Position numbers and translations under genes: made by a program. DNA of 64,000 nt, taken from assembly GCF_000017265.1 (NCBI RefSeq), contig NC_011144.1, forward strand, positions 2,024,001-2,088,000, given 5' to 3'. Of the stretch, positions 1 to 11,728 are shown piece by piece. How positions within the stretch are numbered: position 1 is the first letter of the stretch; every line of letters starts with the position of its first letter. Below the pieces are notes generated by a model, which was given only the letters and a program-made list of their open reading frames with translations, searched no databases and was not told the DNA's origin. Source of the stretch: Phenylobacterium zucineum HLK1. Its GTDB lineage: Bacteria; Pseudomonadota; Alphaproteobacteria; Caulobacterales; Caulobacteraceae.

Positions 1-1297
1 GCATCAGCCAGAAGTTCGCGGCGGGCATCTTCTCCAGGAAGGTGCCGAGCACGCCCACGGTCTGGTTCCCGATCACGAGGTGCAGGTAGTAGACGCCGAT
101 CATGGTGCCGACGACCGCCGGGGGCGAGGCCCGGGCGTAGAGCGCCAGCGAGACCGGCAGCATGTTGGCGAAGGCCGCGCTGTTGAACACCTCGAAGGCG
201 ATCAGCCACCACAGGCTCACCTGCGTCCCGCTGGCCGCCGCGACGGCCGCGCCCGCCGCCAGGGACAGCGCCCCCAGCACCGAGATGAACGCGCCGATGG
301 TCAGCTTGCCCATCTCGTCCGGCTCGCGGAACCGCTTCGCCCAGAGCCGCCAGAAGACGACCATGCCCGCCAGGAACGAGACCGAGACGATGCTGTCGAG
401 AGTGATCAGCCAGGTGGTGGGCAGGCGCTGGCCGAACAGGGTCATGTCGACGCTGCGGTCGGCCCAGACGAGGTAGGCGTTGAAGATCTGCTGGTTCACC
501 AGCACCGAGGACGCGAGCACCGGGATCAGCAGCACGAGGACCGCGATGGTGCGCCAGTCATGGGCGCTGAGCTTCGGGCGGTCCGCCTTGGCGGCGCGGC
601 GGAGCGGCGGGTCCGGCGGCAGGTGGCGCCGGCCGGCCAGGTAGATCACCAGGGCGATCAGCATGCCGACGCCGGCCGCGCCGAAGCCGTAGTGCCAGCC
701 GACCCCCTCGCCCAGGGTGCCGGCGATCAACGGAGCGGCGATCACCCCGGCGTTGATGCCGAGATAGAAGATCTGGAACGCGTCGGCCCGGCGCAGGTCG
801 CCCTCGGCGTAGAGGCCGCCCACCTGCCCGGCGATGTTGCCCTTGAAGCAGCCGGTGCCGAGGACGAGGCACAGCAGCGCCAGCAGGAACGAGGCGTCGA
901 AGGCCATCAGGAAGTGGCCCGCCGACATCAGCAGCGCGCCGACGATGATCGTGCGCGTGCGCCCCAGCAAACGGTCGGCGATGAAGCCGCCGGCGATCGG
1001 CGTCAGGTACACCAGGCTGGTGTAGAGGCCGAAGATCGTGGAGGCGACCTGCTGGGTCGAGGCGTCGCCCGGCAGGCCGTAGATGGCGCCGATGATCGCC
1101 CGGAAGGTCTCAAAGCCGGCGATCGCCTCGACATGCGGCGTCAGCAGCAGCTGCTTGACCATGTAGAGGACCAGCAGCGACTGCATCCCGTAGTACGAGA
1201 AGCGCTCCCAGGCTTCGGAGAAGGCCAGGTAGCCCAGCGCCTTCGGGTGGCCCAGGAAGGCCTTGTCGCCGTCGCGGGCGACGCTCGTCGCGGTCAT
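1..1297 (-). CDS. POT-family proton-coupled peptide transporter (3' end outside window)
   Basis: Inner-membrane MFS permease that should import di- and tripeptides with protons. The N-terminus carries the POT signature: GHPKALGYLAFSEAWERFSY around residues 16-35, completed by YG, contains the ExxERFxYYG proton-coupling motif. Further membrane helices follow, including the loop IADRLLGRTRT after the third helix. About 432 codons are visible; the family is usually 450-520 residues, so only the end is missing. ATG at 1295-1297 is preceded by AAGGGGAG, a strong ribosome binding site. The gene begins only 26 bases after the GDT1-type exporter gene, so both are probably on one mRNA behind the manganese riboswitch. 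The family call is firm; the substrate is inferred from the family. Confidence 0.9.
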   Translation of the reverse strand, partial: MTATSVARDGDKAFLGHPKALGYLAFSEAWERFSYYGMQSLLVLYMVKQLLLTPHVEAIAGFETFRAIIGAIYGLPGDASTQQVASTIFGLYTSLVYLTPIAGGFIADRLLGRTRTIIVGALLMSAGHFLMAFDASFLLALLCLVLGTGCFKGNIAGQVGGLYAEGDLRRADAFQIFYLGINAGVIAAPLIAGTLGEGVGWHYGFGAAGVGMLIALVIYLAGRRHLPPDPPLRRAAKADRPKLSAHDWRTIAVLVLLIPVLASSVLVNQQIFNAYLVWADRSVDMTLFGQRLPTTWLITLDSIVSVSFLAGMVVFWRLWAKRFREPDEMGKLTIGAFISVLGALSLAAGAAVAAASGTQVSLWWLIAFEVFNSAAFANMLPVSLALYARASPPAVVGTMIGVYYLHLVIGNQTVGVLGTFLEKMPAANFWLM

Positions 1298-1323
1298 GGA
1301 ATCTACTCCCCTTGGGGCAAGGC

Positions 1324-1896
1324 CTAGCGCGTTCCGAACAGCGCCGCCAGCAGCACCCAGACCCCGATCAGCCCGAACAGCACGGCCGCCCCGACCCGCA
1401 CGTATTTCAGCGGGACCACCCGCGTCGCAGCCTCGCCCAGGAACACCGCCGGGACGTTGGCCAGCATCATGCCCAGCGTGGTGCCGGCGGTGACCAGGAC
1501 GACCTCCTGGAAGCGGGCCGCCAGCAGGGTCGTGGCGATCTGGGTCTTGTCGCCGATCTCGACGAGGAAGAAGGCCACGAGGGTCGTCAGGAACACGCCC
1601 CCGTGGGTCGCGGCCGCGGCGTCCTCGTCTTCCTTGTCCGGGATCAGCGCCCAGAGCGCCATGGCGACGAAGCCCGCCCCCACCAGGATCTGGAAGAGCG
1701 GCCCGCTCAGGAACCGGGCGACGGCGAAGCCCAGGGTCGCGGCGGCGGCGTGGTTCAGCAGCGTGGCGGCCAGTATGCCCAGCACGATCGGCCAGGGCCG
1801 GCGGAACTTGGCCGCGAGCACGATGGCCAGGAGCTGGGTCTTGTCGCCGATCTCGGCGACCGCCACCACGCCGGTGGAGATCAGGAACTGTTCCAA
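1324..1896 (-). CDS. TMEM165/GDT1 (UPF0016) family cation exporter
   Basis: Small inner-membrane transporter of 190 residues. Bacterial members of this family are manganese exporters, and eukaryotic relatives move Mn2+/Ca2+. The diagnostic motif E-x-G-D-K-T occurs twice, at about residues 15-20 and 113-118, each starting a three-helix half, which gives the expected inverted duplication of six helices. An acidic linker (PDKEDEDAAAA) separates the halves. The start is a TTG at 1894-1896 with GGGGGA seven bases upstream; no in-frame ATG lies nearby. The yybP-ykoY riboswitch directly upstream supports manganese as the substrate. The POT transporter follows after 26 bases. Confidence 0.9.
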   Translation of the reverse strand: MEQFLISTGVVAVAEIGDKTQLLAIVLAAKFRRPWPIVLGILAATLLNHAAAATLGFAVARFLSGPLFQILVGAGFVAMALWALIPDKEDEDAAAATHGGVFLTTLVAFFLVEIGDKTQIATTLLAARFQEVVLVTAGTTLGMMLANVPAVFLGEAATRVVPLKYVRVGAAVLFGLIGVWVLLAALFGTR

Positions 1897-1907
1897 TCGG
1901 ATTCCCC

Positions 1908-2085
1908 CGGGGCGCGGCGTTCGACACGACGATGCGCTGGCCCCGCCGCGCCCCGCGTCGGTGCCGCATCGCCGGTCTCGCCAATCCGGACCCCTGAAGG
2001 TCCGCCGCCTGCGCCATGGCCGGATCGGCCAAGTCTGTTGACGCGGGCTCCGCTGTCGCGCGGACGGCTACTCCCCGTAGAAGGC
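1908..2085 (-). promoter_or_regulatory. yybP-ykoY manganese riboswitch and its expression platform
   Basis: On the minus strand the two conserved metal-site segments of the yybP-ykoY class are visible: GGGGAGTAGCC (plus 2066-2076) and GGCGAGACC (plus 1974-1982), with the typical GTCAACAGACTTGG (plus 2029-2042) between them and a stem GGACC...GGTCC (about 1985-2002). Downstream, a perfect 12-bp inverted repeat (1908-1919 with 1944-1955) ends right beside the GGGGGA ribosome binding site of the exporter gene. It probably controls access to that site. Class identification rests on motif recall and on the fit with a manganese exporter; no covariance search was possible. Confidence 0.85.
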
Positions 2086-2139
2086 CCGCCTCGTAGCGCA
2101 ATTGCGCGCCGCTCGACAAACGAAAAGGCCGTCCAAACG

Positions 2140-2167
2140 AAAAAGGCGGCCGCGACAGGCGGCCGCC
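2140..2167 (-). terminator. Rho-independent terminator of hup
   Basis: Minus-strand hairpin with an 8-bp perfect GC stem (2145-2152 with 2160-2167), a 7-base loop and a run of five T. It lies about 20 bases after the hup stop codon. Confidence 0.8.
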
Positions 2168-2187
2168 CCTTCAGCCCTGTCGGGCGG

Positions 2188-2463
2188 CTAGCTGTTGAGG
2201 GTGCTCTTCAGCGCCTCGCCGACGCGGAACCGGCAGGTTTGCGACGCCGGACGCCGGACCTTCTCCCCCGTGCGTGGATTGCGGGCCATGCCGGCCGCGC
2301 GCTTCACCGGCACGAAGCTGCCGAACCCGACGAGGCGCACTTCGCGCCCAGCCTTCAGCGACGTCGAGACCGAGGCGATGAAGGCGTCCAGCGCCTCCTT
2401 GGCCTGCGCCTTGTTCAAGCCCGCCTTGTCGGCGATCGCCGAGACGAGTTCGGCCTTCGTCAT
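2188..2463 (-). CDS. hupB: HU family DNA-binding protein
   Basis: Histone-like nucleoid protein of 91 residues, the usual HU length. It starts MTKAELVSAIADKAG and carries the beta-arm signature VGFGSFVPVKRAAGMARNPR near residues 45-65, with the conserved RNPRTGE at the arm tip. It bends DNA as a dimer and compacts the nucleoid. The ATG at 2461-2463 has GGGAG ten bases upstream; upstream in-frame codons are not needed. It lies downstream of lon, an order common in alphaproteobacteria, but a hairpin after lon and a promoter-like sequence suggest its own transcript. HU versus IHF: the 91-residue length and the arm sequence favour HU. Confidence 0.95.
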   Translation of the reverse strand: MTKAELVSAIADKAGLNKAQAKEALDAFIASVSTSLKAGREVRLVGFGSFVPVKRAAGMARNPRTGEKVRRPASQTCRFRVGEALKSTLNS

Positions 2464-2541
2464 GTGCGTAGTCTCCCAAGCCTTATTGTTATGTCGGACG
2501 TCGGCTGGCGTATCGGAGCGCGCCCCCCGCGCCTCGGCCGC

Positions 2542-2571
2542 AATTAAGGCCCGTTGAGGCTTGGCCGTCAA
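2542..2571 (-). promoter_or_regulatory. Candidate housekeeping promoter of hup
   Basis: Minus-strand TTGACG (plus 2566-2571) and TTAATT (plus 2542-2547) with 18 bases between. TTGACG matches the -35 box of Caulobacter housekeeping promoters; the -10 box is weaker. It would give a leader of about 70 bases before the hup ATG. Confidence 0.4.
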
Positions 2572-2577
2572 ACGAGA

Positions 2578-2603
2578 GCGGCGCGGGAATCCTCCCGCGC
2601 CGC
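2578..2603 (-). terminator. Hairpin terminator downstream of lon
   Basis: Perfect 11-bp GC-rich stem (2578-2588 with 2593-2603) and a 4-base loop. It is followed on the minus strand by TCTCGTTTG, an imperfect T-tail. It begins about 35 bases after the lon stop. Confidence 0.6.
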
Positions 2604-2637
2604 CCCGCTGTCACAAGTTTTGATCAGCCGCCTGGGA

Positions 2638-5040
<2,403 letters not shown>

Positions 5041-5349
5041 GATGCTTCAACTCCTGGCCGGCCCGTTTGGATCGGACCTGGCCTGCCGGATCGCGGTCAC
5101 TTCAGACGATGCGCCTGAGTCGGACGACCCGTCCGCCGGGCTTCGGCGGCTGTTCGACGTTTTATGTGGACGGTTTCGCGGGTTGTTCAAGCGCCGCAAC
5201 AACCGTGCGCGACGTTCGGCCTCATCGCGATCCACAAGCCAGCTTCACCGGTGGAAAACAAGGGCCGACGCAAGGTTGTGCCTCGCGCAGGAGCCGGAGA
5301 TGGGAACCGGAGGTCCCTTCCGCAACCCTTCGGCGCTCGAGCGAGGCCC
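5041..5349. other. Intergenic region between lon and the RTX-type gene
   Basis: 309 bases without a convincing gene. It holds the lon leader and the sigma-32-like promoter at 5162-5191, and the 3' flank of the upstream RTX-type gene with a 10-base palindrome cgctcgagcg near 5336-5345. Open frames here are GC-driven and show no recognisable protein. Confidence 0.6.
5162..5191 (-). promoter_or_regulatory. Candidate sigma-32 heat-shock promoter of lon
   Basis: Minus-strand CTTGAAC (plus 5185-5191) and CCACATAA (plus 5162-5169) separated by 15 bases. The heat-shock sigma factor consensus is CTTGAAA, 11-16 bases, CCCCATNT; both boxes fit with few mismatches. The position about 120 bases before the lon ATG makes sense, since lon is a heat-shock gene in most proteobacteria. 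Confidence 0.55.
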
Positions 5350-7595
5350 TCAGGCCACGATCCAGCCGTCGCCAAGCGAGGCCAAGGTGACGTTCTGGAG
5401 CGTGAAGGCCCCGCCCTCGCCCGAGAGCTGGACGACCACGTCGGCGCCCTGTTGGCTGGCGCTGTAGGTCGCCCCGGCCGCCAGCACGATCCGATCACCC
5501 AGGGCGGCGTCGAAGTCGGCGACCACGTCGCGCCCCATGCCCGGGAAGCCGTAGAACACGTCGGCCCCCGGCCCGCCTGACAGGGTGTCGTTCCCCCGGT
5601 CGCCCGACAGCCAGTCCTCGCCGTCGCCGCCCCGCAGCAGGTCGTTCCCCTGCCCGCCGGCCAGCGCGTCCGAACCCTCGCCGCCCTCGATGACGTCCTC
5701 GCCGCGCCCCCCATGGACGATGTCGTCGCCCTTGTCGCCGAACAGCAGATCCGCGCCGTCGTCGCCGTGGATCGCGTCCGAGCCCTGGCCGCCGCGCACC
5801 CAGTCTTTCCCGGCGCCACCGTACAGTGTATCGGCGCCGGCGTTGCCGTGCAGGGTGTCGCGTCCCCCCCCTCGCCCCAGACGAAGTCGTCGCCCGTACC
5901 GGCAGCGTAGGGGTCGTCGCCATGGCTCAGCAAGACCAGGTCGTCCCCGGCCGAACCGACCGTCGGCGGCGGCTGGGATGCGGGGAAGCCGTGGATGGTG
6001 AGCGTCACGTCGTTGCCGTCGCCGCCCGCATAGCTGATCGCGAAGTCGTAGGCCCCGATGGTCCCGGTGGCGCCTTCGGCCAGACCCGCGAAGGTTCCGC
6101 TGACGGCCTCGGCGCCGTCGTTGTCGATCAGGGTGAAGGTCAGGGTCGAGGTCGGCGTGAAGCCGCCGTACAGCGACAGGTCGAGGGTGGCGCCACCCAG
6201 GGTGACGGTCCCGGTGACGTTGACCCGGTCGTACTGGCCTGCACCCGTTCCCCCGATCTCGGTTGCGAAGGTCGCGCCGCCGACCAGGGACAGCGCGCCG
6301 GTGCTCAGGGTCCCCGGGCTTGCACCCGGCGCCAGCGTGCCGCCGCTCTGCACCGTCACCGCGCCGACCGTACCGGTCCCCTGGAGCGTGGCGCCGCTCT
6401 GTACGGTGGCCGAGGCGCCGGTGAGGTTCGCGTTCACCCGCAGCACGCCGGCCGAAGCGGTCAGGCTGGTGAAGTCCCCGGTCGCGCCGATCACCAGGAT
6501 CCCGGCGCCGGTCTTGGTCAGCTGCAGCGACGCATTGCCCTCGAAACCGCTGCCGATGGTGGCCGTCCGGCCGGAGGTCACGCTGTAGCTGAGCGCCCCG
6601 CCGCCCATCACGAAGAGGCCGCCGCCCTCCGCCGAGCCGCTGTTGCCGCCCGATCCGCCGGTGACGGAGTTGCTGGAGGCGAAGGTCACGTCGGTCAGGG
6701 TCAGGCCGCCGCCCTGGCGCACGAACACCGCCCCGCCCAGGCCCGCACCCCCGCCGCCCAGCCCGCCGGCCGAAGTGTTCGCCGAGCCCGCGCCGCCGCC
6801 GTAGCCACCCGCGCCGCCGAGATCGGTCCCAAGGGAACCGCCTCCCCCCCCGCCGCCACCGCCGCCGCCGAAGCCCCCGTCGCCGCCCGTGCCGCCGGGG
6901 ACGCCGAAGCCCGCGCCGCCGCCCCCGCCGCCGAAGCCGCCGTCGCCGCCGTCGCCGGCCAGGCCGGAGCCGAAGGCCCCCCCGCCGCCGCCGCCGCCGA
7001 AGTCGCCGCCGTCGCCGCCGGGGAAGGTGCCGCCGGCCGTACCGCCCGCGCCGCCGTTGGCGCCGCCGCCGGATCCGCCGCCGCTGCCGCTCCAGTCCTG
7101 GCCGTCGGCGTCCATGCCGCCGCCGCCCGCGCCCTGCGCCTGACCGGTCGACGTGGTCCCGCCCGCGCCGCCGCCGGCCGAGTTGTCCGAGAACGTGACC
7201 CGGGTCAGGGTCAGGTCGGCGGTGTCGTTCACGAACACCCCGCCGCCGAGACCCGCGCCGCCGCCACCCTTGCCGCCGCCCGCCGCGATCCCTCCCGCGC
7301 CGCCCTGGGCCCGGCCGTGGGCGATGGTCAGGTCCTGGATCGCGATGGTCCCGCTGTCGGCCCAGAAGATGCGGTAGAGGTCGGCGCCATGCACCGTCAG
7401 CCCGGAAGATCCGGACCCGTCGAGGGTCAACGACTGAGTGATCTGGGGGAGGTCGCTGGCGAGCGTGATCGTCGAATTGGCTGGGAGGCCGAAGACGATG
7501 GTGTCCGCCCCGCCGGCCGCGTTCGCGTCGAGGATCGCCTGGCGTAGCGAACCCACCCCCGAGTCGCTCGTGTTCGTGACCGTGAAGGTCGCCAT
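5350..7595 (-). CDS. Secreted glycine-rich beta-helix/RTX protein, frame broken near residue 577
   Basis: Probable type I secreted surface protein. The N-terminus (TNTSDSGVGSLRQAILDANA) is typical of polymorphic beta-helix adhesins. A very glycine-rich stretch follows at about 110-300, then an autotransporter-associated beta-strand segment (SGATLQGTGTVGAVTVQSGG, about 400-440). From about residue 555 RTX nonapeptides (GGxGxDxLx) begin. In an 8-base G tract (plus 5864-5871) the frame slips: the remaining RTX repeats and the typical C-terminus (VVVQLSGEGGAFTLQNVTL) continue in another frame to a stop at 5350. Read without a shift, the frame runs nonsensically to 5187. Nine-residue spacing is restored exactly if the tract had six G. 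ATG at 7593-7595 has a strong GGGGGAGG site. No secretion genes are nearby. Confidence 0.75.
5864..5871. repeat. C8 homopolymer at the RTX frameshift
   Basis: Eight C on the plus strand (G8 in the gene). Six would keep the nine-residue repeat period and nine would also restore frame with one extra Gly. Such tracts slip during replication and are also error-prone in long-read sequencing. Confidence 0.85.
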
Positions 7596-7688
7596 GCCCC
7601 TCCCCCTTGGATTACCGCGTCACTCGCCCAGGTTTCCCTTGCTCCGGATACCGCTGTTCTATCAAGCCTGCATTGCCCGCCGAAAGTC

Positions 7689-7716
7689 AAAAGGCCCCGC
7701 AGTCGCCTGCGGGGCC
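7689..7716 (-). terminator. Rho-independent terminator of clpX
   Basis: Perfect 10-bp stem (7693-7702 with 7707-7716), 4-base loop, then TTTTGA on the minus strand, 27 bases after the clpX stop. Confidence 0.8.
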
Positions 7717-7742
7717 TCGCTATTCCTTCGGTGGCGGAGGGC

Positions 7743-9005
<1,263 letters not shown>

Positions 9006-9239
9006 GGTCTTGTCTCACTCTCTCGACGACGCTGGCCGATCGCCTGGCCTGCCTCGCACCCCTTGACGCTGGCGGGGGGCGTGTCCGCCCTATCAATGCA
9101 GAATACGCGCCACGGGTTGTCCAAGTCTTGACATTCCCCGATCCCGCCGAGGATCACAAGCCTTCGCTGGCCGTAGCGACAAATCGCGGCGCGACGCCCT
9201 GTGGATGGGCGCCTGGACCTAAATGGGAAACGGCCCGGA

Positions 9240-9866
9240 ATGGCACAAGTGGACGAGCCTGCGGCCGACGCGCCCGTCGTCGCGTTCGACTTCGACGGCA
9301 CACTGACGATCAAGGACAGCTTCACAGCCTTCCTGAAGTGGCGGGCGGGCCCGTTGCGCTGGTGGCTGGGCTGCCTCCGGCTCGCGCCCGCGGCCCTCGC
9401 CTACCTGTTCCACCGCGACCGTGGCCGGATCAAGGCGGCGGCGGTGCGGGTGTTCCTTCGGGGCGTACCGCATGACCGGCTGGAGTCGGACGCCCGCCGC
9501 TTCGCCGCCGATCACGCCCGCCGGCTTCTGCGGCCCGACGCGGTGGCCACGTGGAAGCGGTGGCGCGAGCGGGGTGCGCGGATCGTCATCGTCACCGCAT
9601 CGCCCGACATCGTGGTGGCGCCCTTCGGACGCGGATTGGGGGCCCACCTGATCCTCGGCACCCAGCTCTCGTTCGACGCGCAGAACCGGGTCCTCGGGGC
9701 GTTCTCCGGCCCCAACTGCAGAGGCGCCGAGAAGGTCGTGCGCCTGCACGAGGTGTTCGGCCCTGACCTGCGGCTCGCGGCGGCCTACGGCGACACCTCG
9801 GGCGACACCGAGATGCTCGCGATCGCCGACGAGGCGGGCTTCCGGGTGTTCAAGGGCCGACCCTAG
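9240..9866 (+). CDS. cicA: HAD-IB family hydrolase, CicA-like
   Basis: Haloacid-dehalogenase phosphatase of about 208 residues. Motif I is DFDGTLT (nucleophile and acid/base Asp), motif II is VTAS, and motif IV is GDTSGDTEML. The cap between motifs I and II and the phosphoserine-phosphatase-like layout place it in subclass IB. In Caulobacter crescentus the HAD protein CicA is encoded between clpP and clpX; the position here matches. The symbol rests on that synteny and on the family, not on an alignment. The natural substrate is unknown. ATG at 9240 is chosen; a GTG at 9201 in the same frame is possible. Its stop shares CTAG with the stop of convergent otsA. Confidence 0.75.
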   Translation: MAQVDEPAADAPVVAFDFDGTLTIKDSFTAFLKWRAGPLRWWLGCLRLAPAALAYLFHRDRGRIKAAAVRVFLRGVPHDRLESDARRFAADHARRLLRPDAVATWKRWRERGARIVIVTASPDIVVAPFGRGLGAHLILGTQLSFDAQNRVLGAFSGPNCRGAEKVVRLHEVFGPDLRLAAAYGDTSGDTEMLAIADEAGFRVFKGRP

Positions 9867-11263
9867 GCGGCCGGCGGCAGCTCGCGCTGCGGGACCGCCC
9901 GCAAGGCCGAGACGAAGGCGTCGCGCCAGGCGTCGACGTCGTCCCGCCGCACGCCGGCCATCAGCGCCTCCCAACGGCGGACGCGTTCCTTCAGGGGCAT
10001 GGCCAGCCCCTCCCGGATCGCGTCTGAGACCTCTTCCCGGCTGAAGGGATTGACGATCAGCGCCTCGCCCATCTGCTCGGCGGCGCCGGCGAACCGCGAG
10101 AGGATCAGCACGCCCGGATCCTCGGGCGGCTGGGCCGCCACATACTCCTTGGCCACCAGGTTCATCCCGTCGCGCAGCGGGGTGACGAGGCCGATCGCCG
10201 CGACGCCGTAGATGCCGGCCAGCTCGTCTCGGCGGTAGCTGCGGTTCACGTAGCGGATCGGCACCCAGTCGGGCGTTGCGAAGGCGCCATTGATGCGGCC
10301 GGTGACCGCGTCCAGGCGCGCGCGGATCTCCTGATAGGCGGCCACCTCGTCACGGCTCGGCGTGGCGATCTGCAGCAGGAACACCTGCTCCAGCGCCTCG
10401 GGCGCGTGGGAGAGATACTCCTCGTAGGCGAGGAAGCGCTCCTCCAGCCCCTTGGAGTAGTCCAGCCGGTCGACGCCGATGATCATGCGCCGCCCGGCGA
10501 GGCTGACCCGCATCCGGTCCCGCCAGGCCGAGGCCGCCTCGGTCGCCGCTCCCTCGAGGAACGCCTTGGTGTCGAGACCGATCGGAAACACGCCGGCCTG
10601 GAGGCTTCGGCCGAAGGCCTCGAAGCGTCCGTTCGGCCCGACGGTCCCGCCGGCTTCCCTCTCGACATAGTCCTCGAAGGCGCTGAGGGAATCCTCGCTC
10701 TGGAAGCCCACGAGGTCGTAGTCGAAAACCGCCTCCACCAGCTCGCGATGGAACGGCAGGGTCGCGAACAGCCGGCGCGCCGGCCAGGGGATGTGCAGGA
10801 AGAAGCCGATCCGGTTCTTCACCCCGCGTCGGCGGAGTTCCCGCCCAAGCGGGATCAGGTGGTAGTCGTGGACCCAGATGAAGTCGTCCGGCTTCAGCAG
10901 CGGCAGCAGGGTCTGGGCGAAGCGGGCGTTCACCCGCGCATAGCCTTCGTTGAACGAGCGCTCGTAGGCGGACAGGTCGATCCGGTAGTGGAACAGCGGC
11001 CACAGCGTACGGTTTGCGTAGCCGTTGTAGTATTCCTGCCGGTCCTGCTCCTCGAGATCCACCGTCGCGACGGTAGCGCCCTGCCCGCGCTGGACAGACA
11101 GGCCGCCGGTGAACGTCTCGACGGTCCGGCCGCTCCAGCCGAACCAGACGCCGTTGTATTCGCGAAGGGCGGCGCCGAGCGCCATCGCCAGGCCGCCGAC
11201 GGACGGGCCTCCGCTCTGGTCCGGCTGACCCACCCGGTTGGAGACGACGATCAGGCGTCCCAT
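9863..11263 (-). CDS. otsA: Alpha,alpha-trehalose-phosphate synthase (UDP-forming)
   Basis: GT20 glycosyltransferase of 466 residues making trehalose-6-phosphate from UDP-glucose and glucose-6-phosphate, in the osmoprotectant pathway. It begins MGRLIVVSNRVG and contains the family blocks FIWVHDYHLIPLGRELR, GVDRLDYSKGLEERFLAYEE, LLQIATPSRD and LVTPLRDGMNLVAKEYVA. ATG at 11261-11263 follows GGGGAG. The partner phosphatase otsB is not seen here: the convergent HAD gene is subclass IB, not the OtsB type. A small pseudo-receiver gene lies 28 bases upstream on the same strand. Confidence 0.95.
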   Translation of the reverse strand: MGRLIVVSNRVGQPDQSGGPSVGGLAMALGAALREYNGVWFGWSGRTVETFTGGLSVQRGQGATVATVDLEEQDRQEYYNGYANRTLWPLFHYRIDLSAYERSFNEGYARVNARFAQTLLPLLKPDDFIWVHDYHLIPLGRELRRRGVKNRIGFFLHIPWPARRLFATLPFHRELVEAVFDYDLVGFQSEDSLSAFEDYVEREAGGTVGPNGRFEAFGRSLQAGVFPIGLDTKAFLEGAATEAASAWRDRMRVSLAGRRMIIGVDRLDYSKGLEERFLAYEEYLSHAPEALEQVFLLQIATPSRDEVAAYQEIRARLDAVTGRINGAFATPDWVPIRYVNRSYRRDELAGIYGVAAIGLVTPLRDGMNLVAKEYVAAQPPEDPGVLILSRFAGAAEQMGEALIVNPFSREEVSDAIREGLAMPLKERVRRWEALMAGVRRDDVDAWRDAFVSALRAVPQRELPPAA

Positions 11264-11291
11264 GCCACTCCCCTTGGGCGTCGCCTTCGGG

Positions 11292-11585
11292 TCAGGCCGC
11301 GGGCGCCACCACCACGGAAGGCACGCCCCAGGTGTCCTCGAGCCGGCGGGCCAGCTCAGCGCCGTTGCGCTTGCCGGCGAGCTCGGGGGTCACCACGGCG
11401 AAGTCGGCGGGGGTCTGCGCCACGATCGCAAGGGCGCGCGCCGCCGTATCCACAGGTCCAAGAACATTGACGCCGGCATCGACCAGTAACTGGACAAGGC
11501 TGTCCGTCGACTCAGGCGACTTCCTAGCGATCAGCACGGTCGAGAATTGATCGCACTGCTCGAGCAGTTCATTCAGGTCCCTCAT
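11292..11585 (-). CDS. Degenerate response-regulator receiver-like protein
   Basis: 97-residue protein resembling the first three quarters of a CheY-type receiver domain: LIARKSPESTDSLVQLLVDA matches beta1-alpha1, VNVLGPVDTAARALA matches beta2-alpha2, and NGAELARRLEDTWGVPSVVV matches alpha3-beta4. The acidic pair after beta1 is replaced by Lys-Ser, and the phospho-acceptor Asp position reads VVTPEL, with Thr. The conserved Lys region is absent because the protein ends early. It cannot be phosphorylated in the usual way. It shares strand and a 28-base gap with otsA, suggesting a common transcript. Function unknown; the fold assignment is by eye. Confidence 0.65.
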   Translation of the reverse strand: MRDLNELLEQCDQFSTVLIARKSPESTDSLVQLLVDAGVNVLGPVDTAARALAIVAQTPADFAVVTPELAGKRNGAELARRLEDTWGVPSVVVAPAA

Positions 11586-11676
11586 GGCCTCGGGGATAAT
11601 TCACGCCGTGGCCATGGGAAACACCTTGGCCGCTAAACTTAATGTGAGCGGGGCCACCAGGCTTCTCCGGAACGAA

Positions 11677-11706
11677 GAGGGCCCGGGCGTCGCCGCCCGG
11701 GCCCTC
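11677..11706 (-). terminator. Terminator hairpin after clpP
   Basis: Perfect 13-bp GC-rich stem (11677-11689 with 11694-11706) with a 4-base loop, 22 bases after the clpP stop. The minus-strand tail is only TTCGTT, so a weak U-tract. Confidence 0.6.
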
Positions 11707-11728
11707 GTGCGCGTGCCGGATCGGCGCG

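Noticed and set aside
1306-1314. A second GGGGAGTAG on the minus strand just before the POT gene, as in the riboswitch core.
   Set aside because: It is the Shine-Dalgarno of that gene; the 26-base gap cannot hold the other riboswitch elements.
6838-7130. Dense GCC repeats as a CRISPR or microsatellite array.
   Set aside because: They are glycine codons in the coding sequence without regular spacers.
5826-7547. Plus-strand frame of 573 codons opposite the glycine-rich gene.
   Set aside because: Mirror of the GCC/GGC repeats; no conserved pattern.
9240-11263. HAD gene beside otsA taken as otsB.
   Set aside because: Motifs and cap are of subclass IB, whereas OtsB belongs to IIB; the position between clpX and clpP fits CicA.
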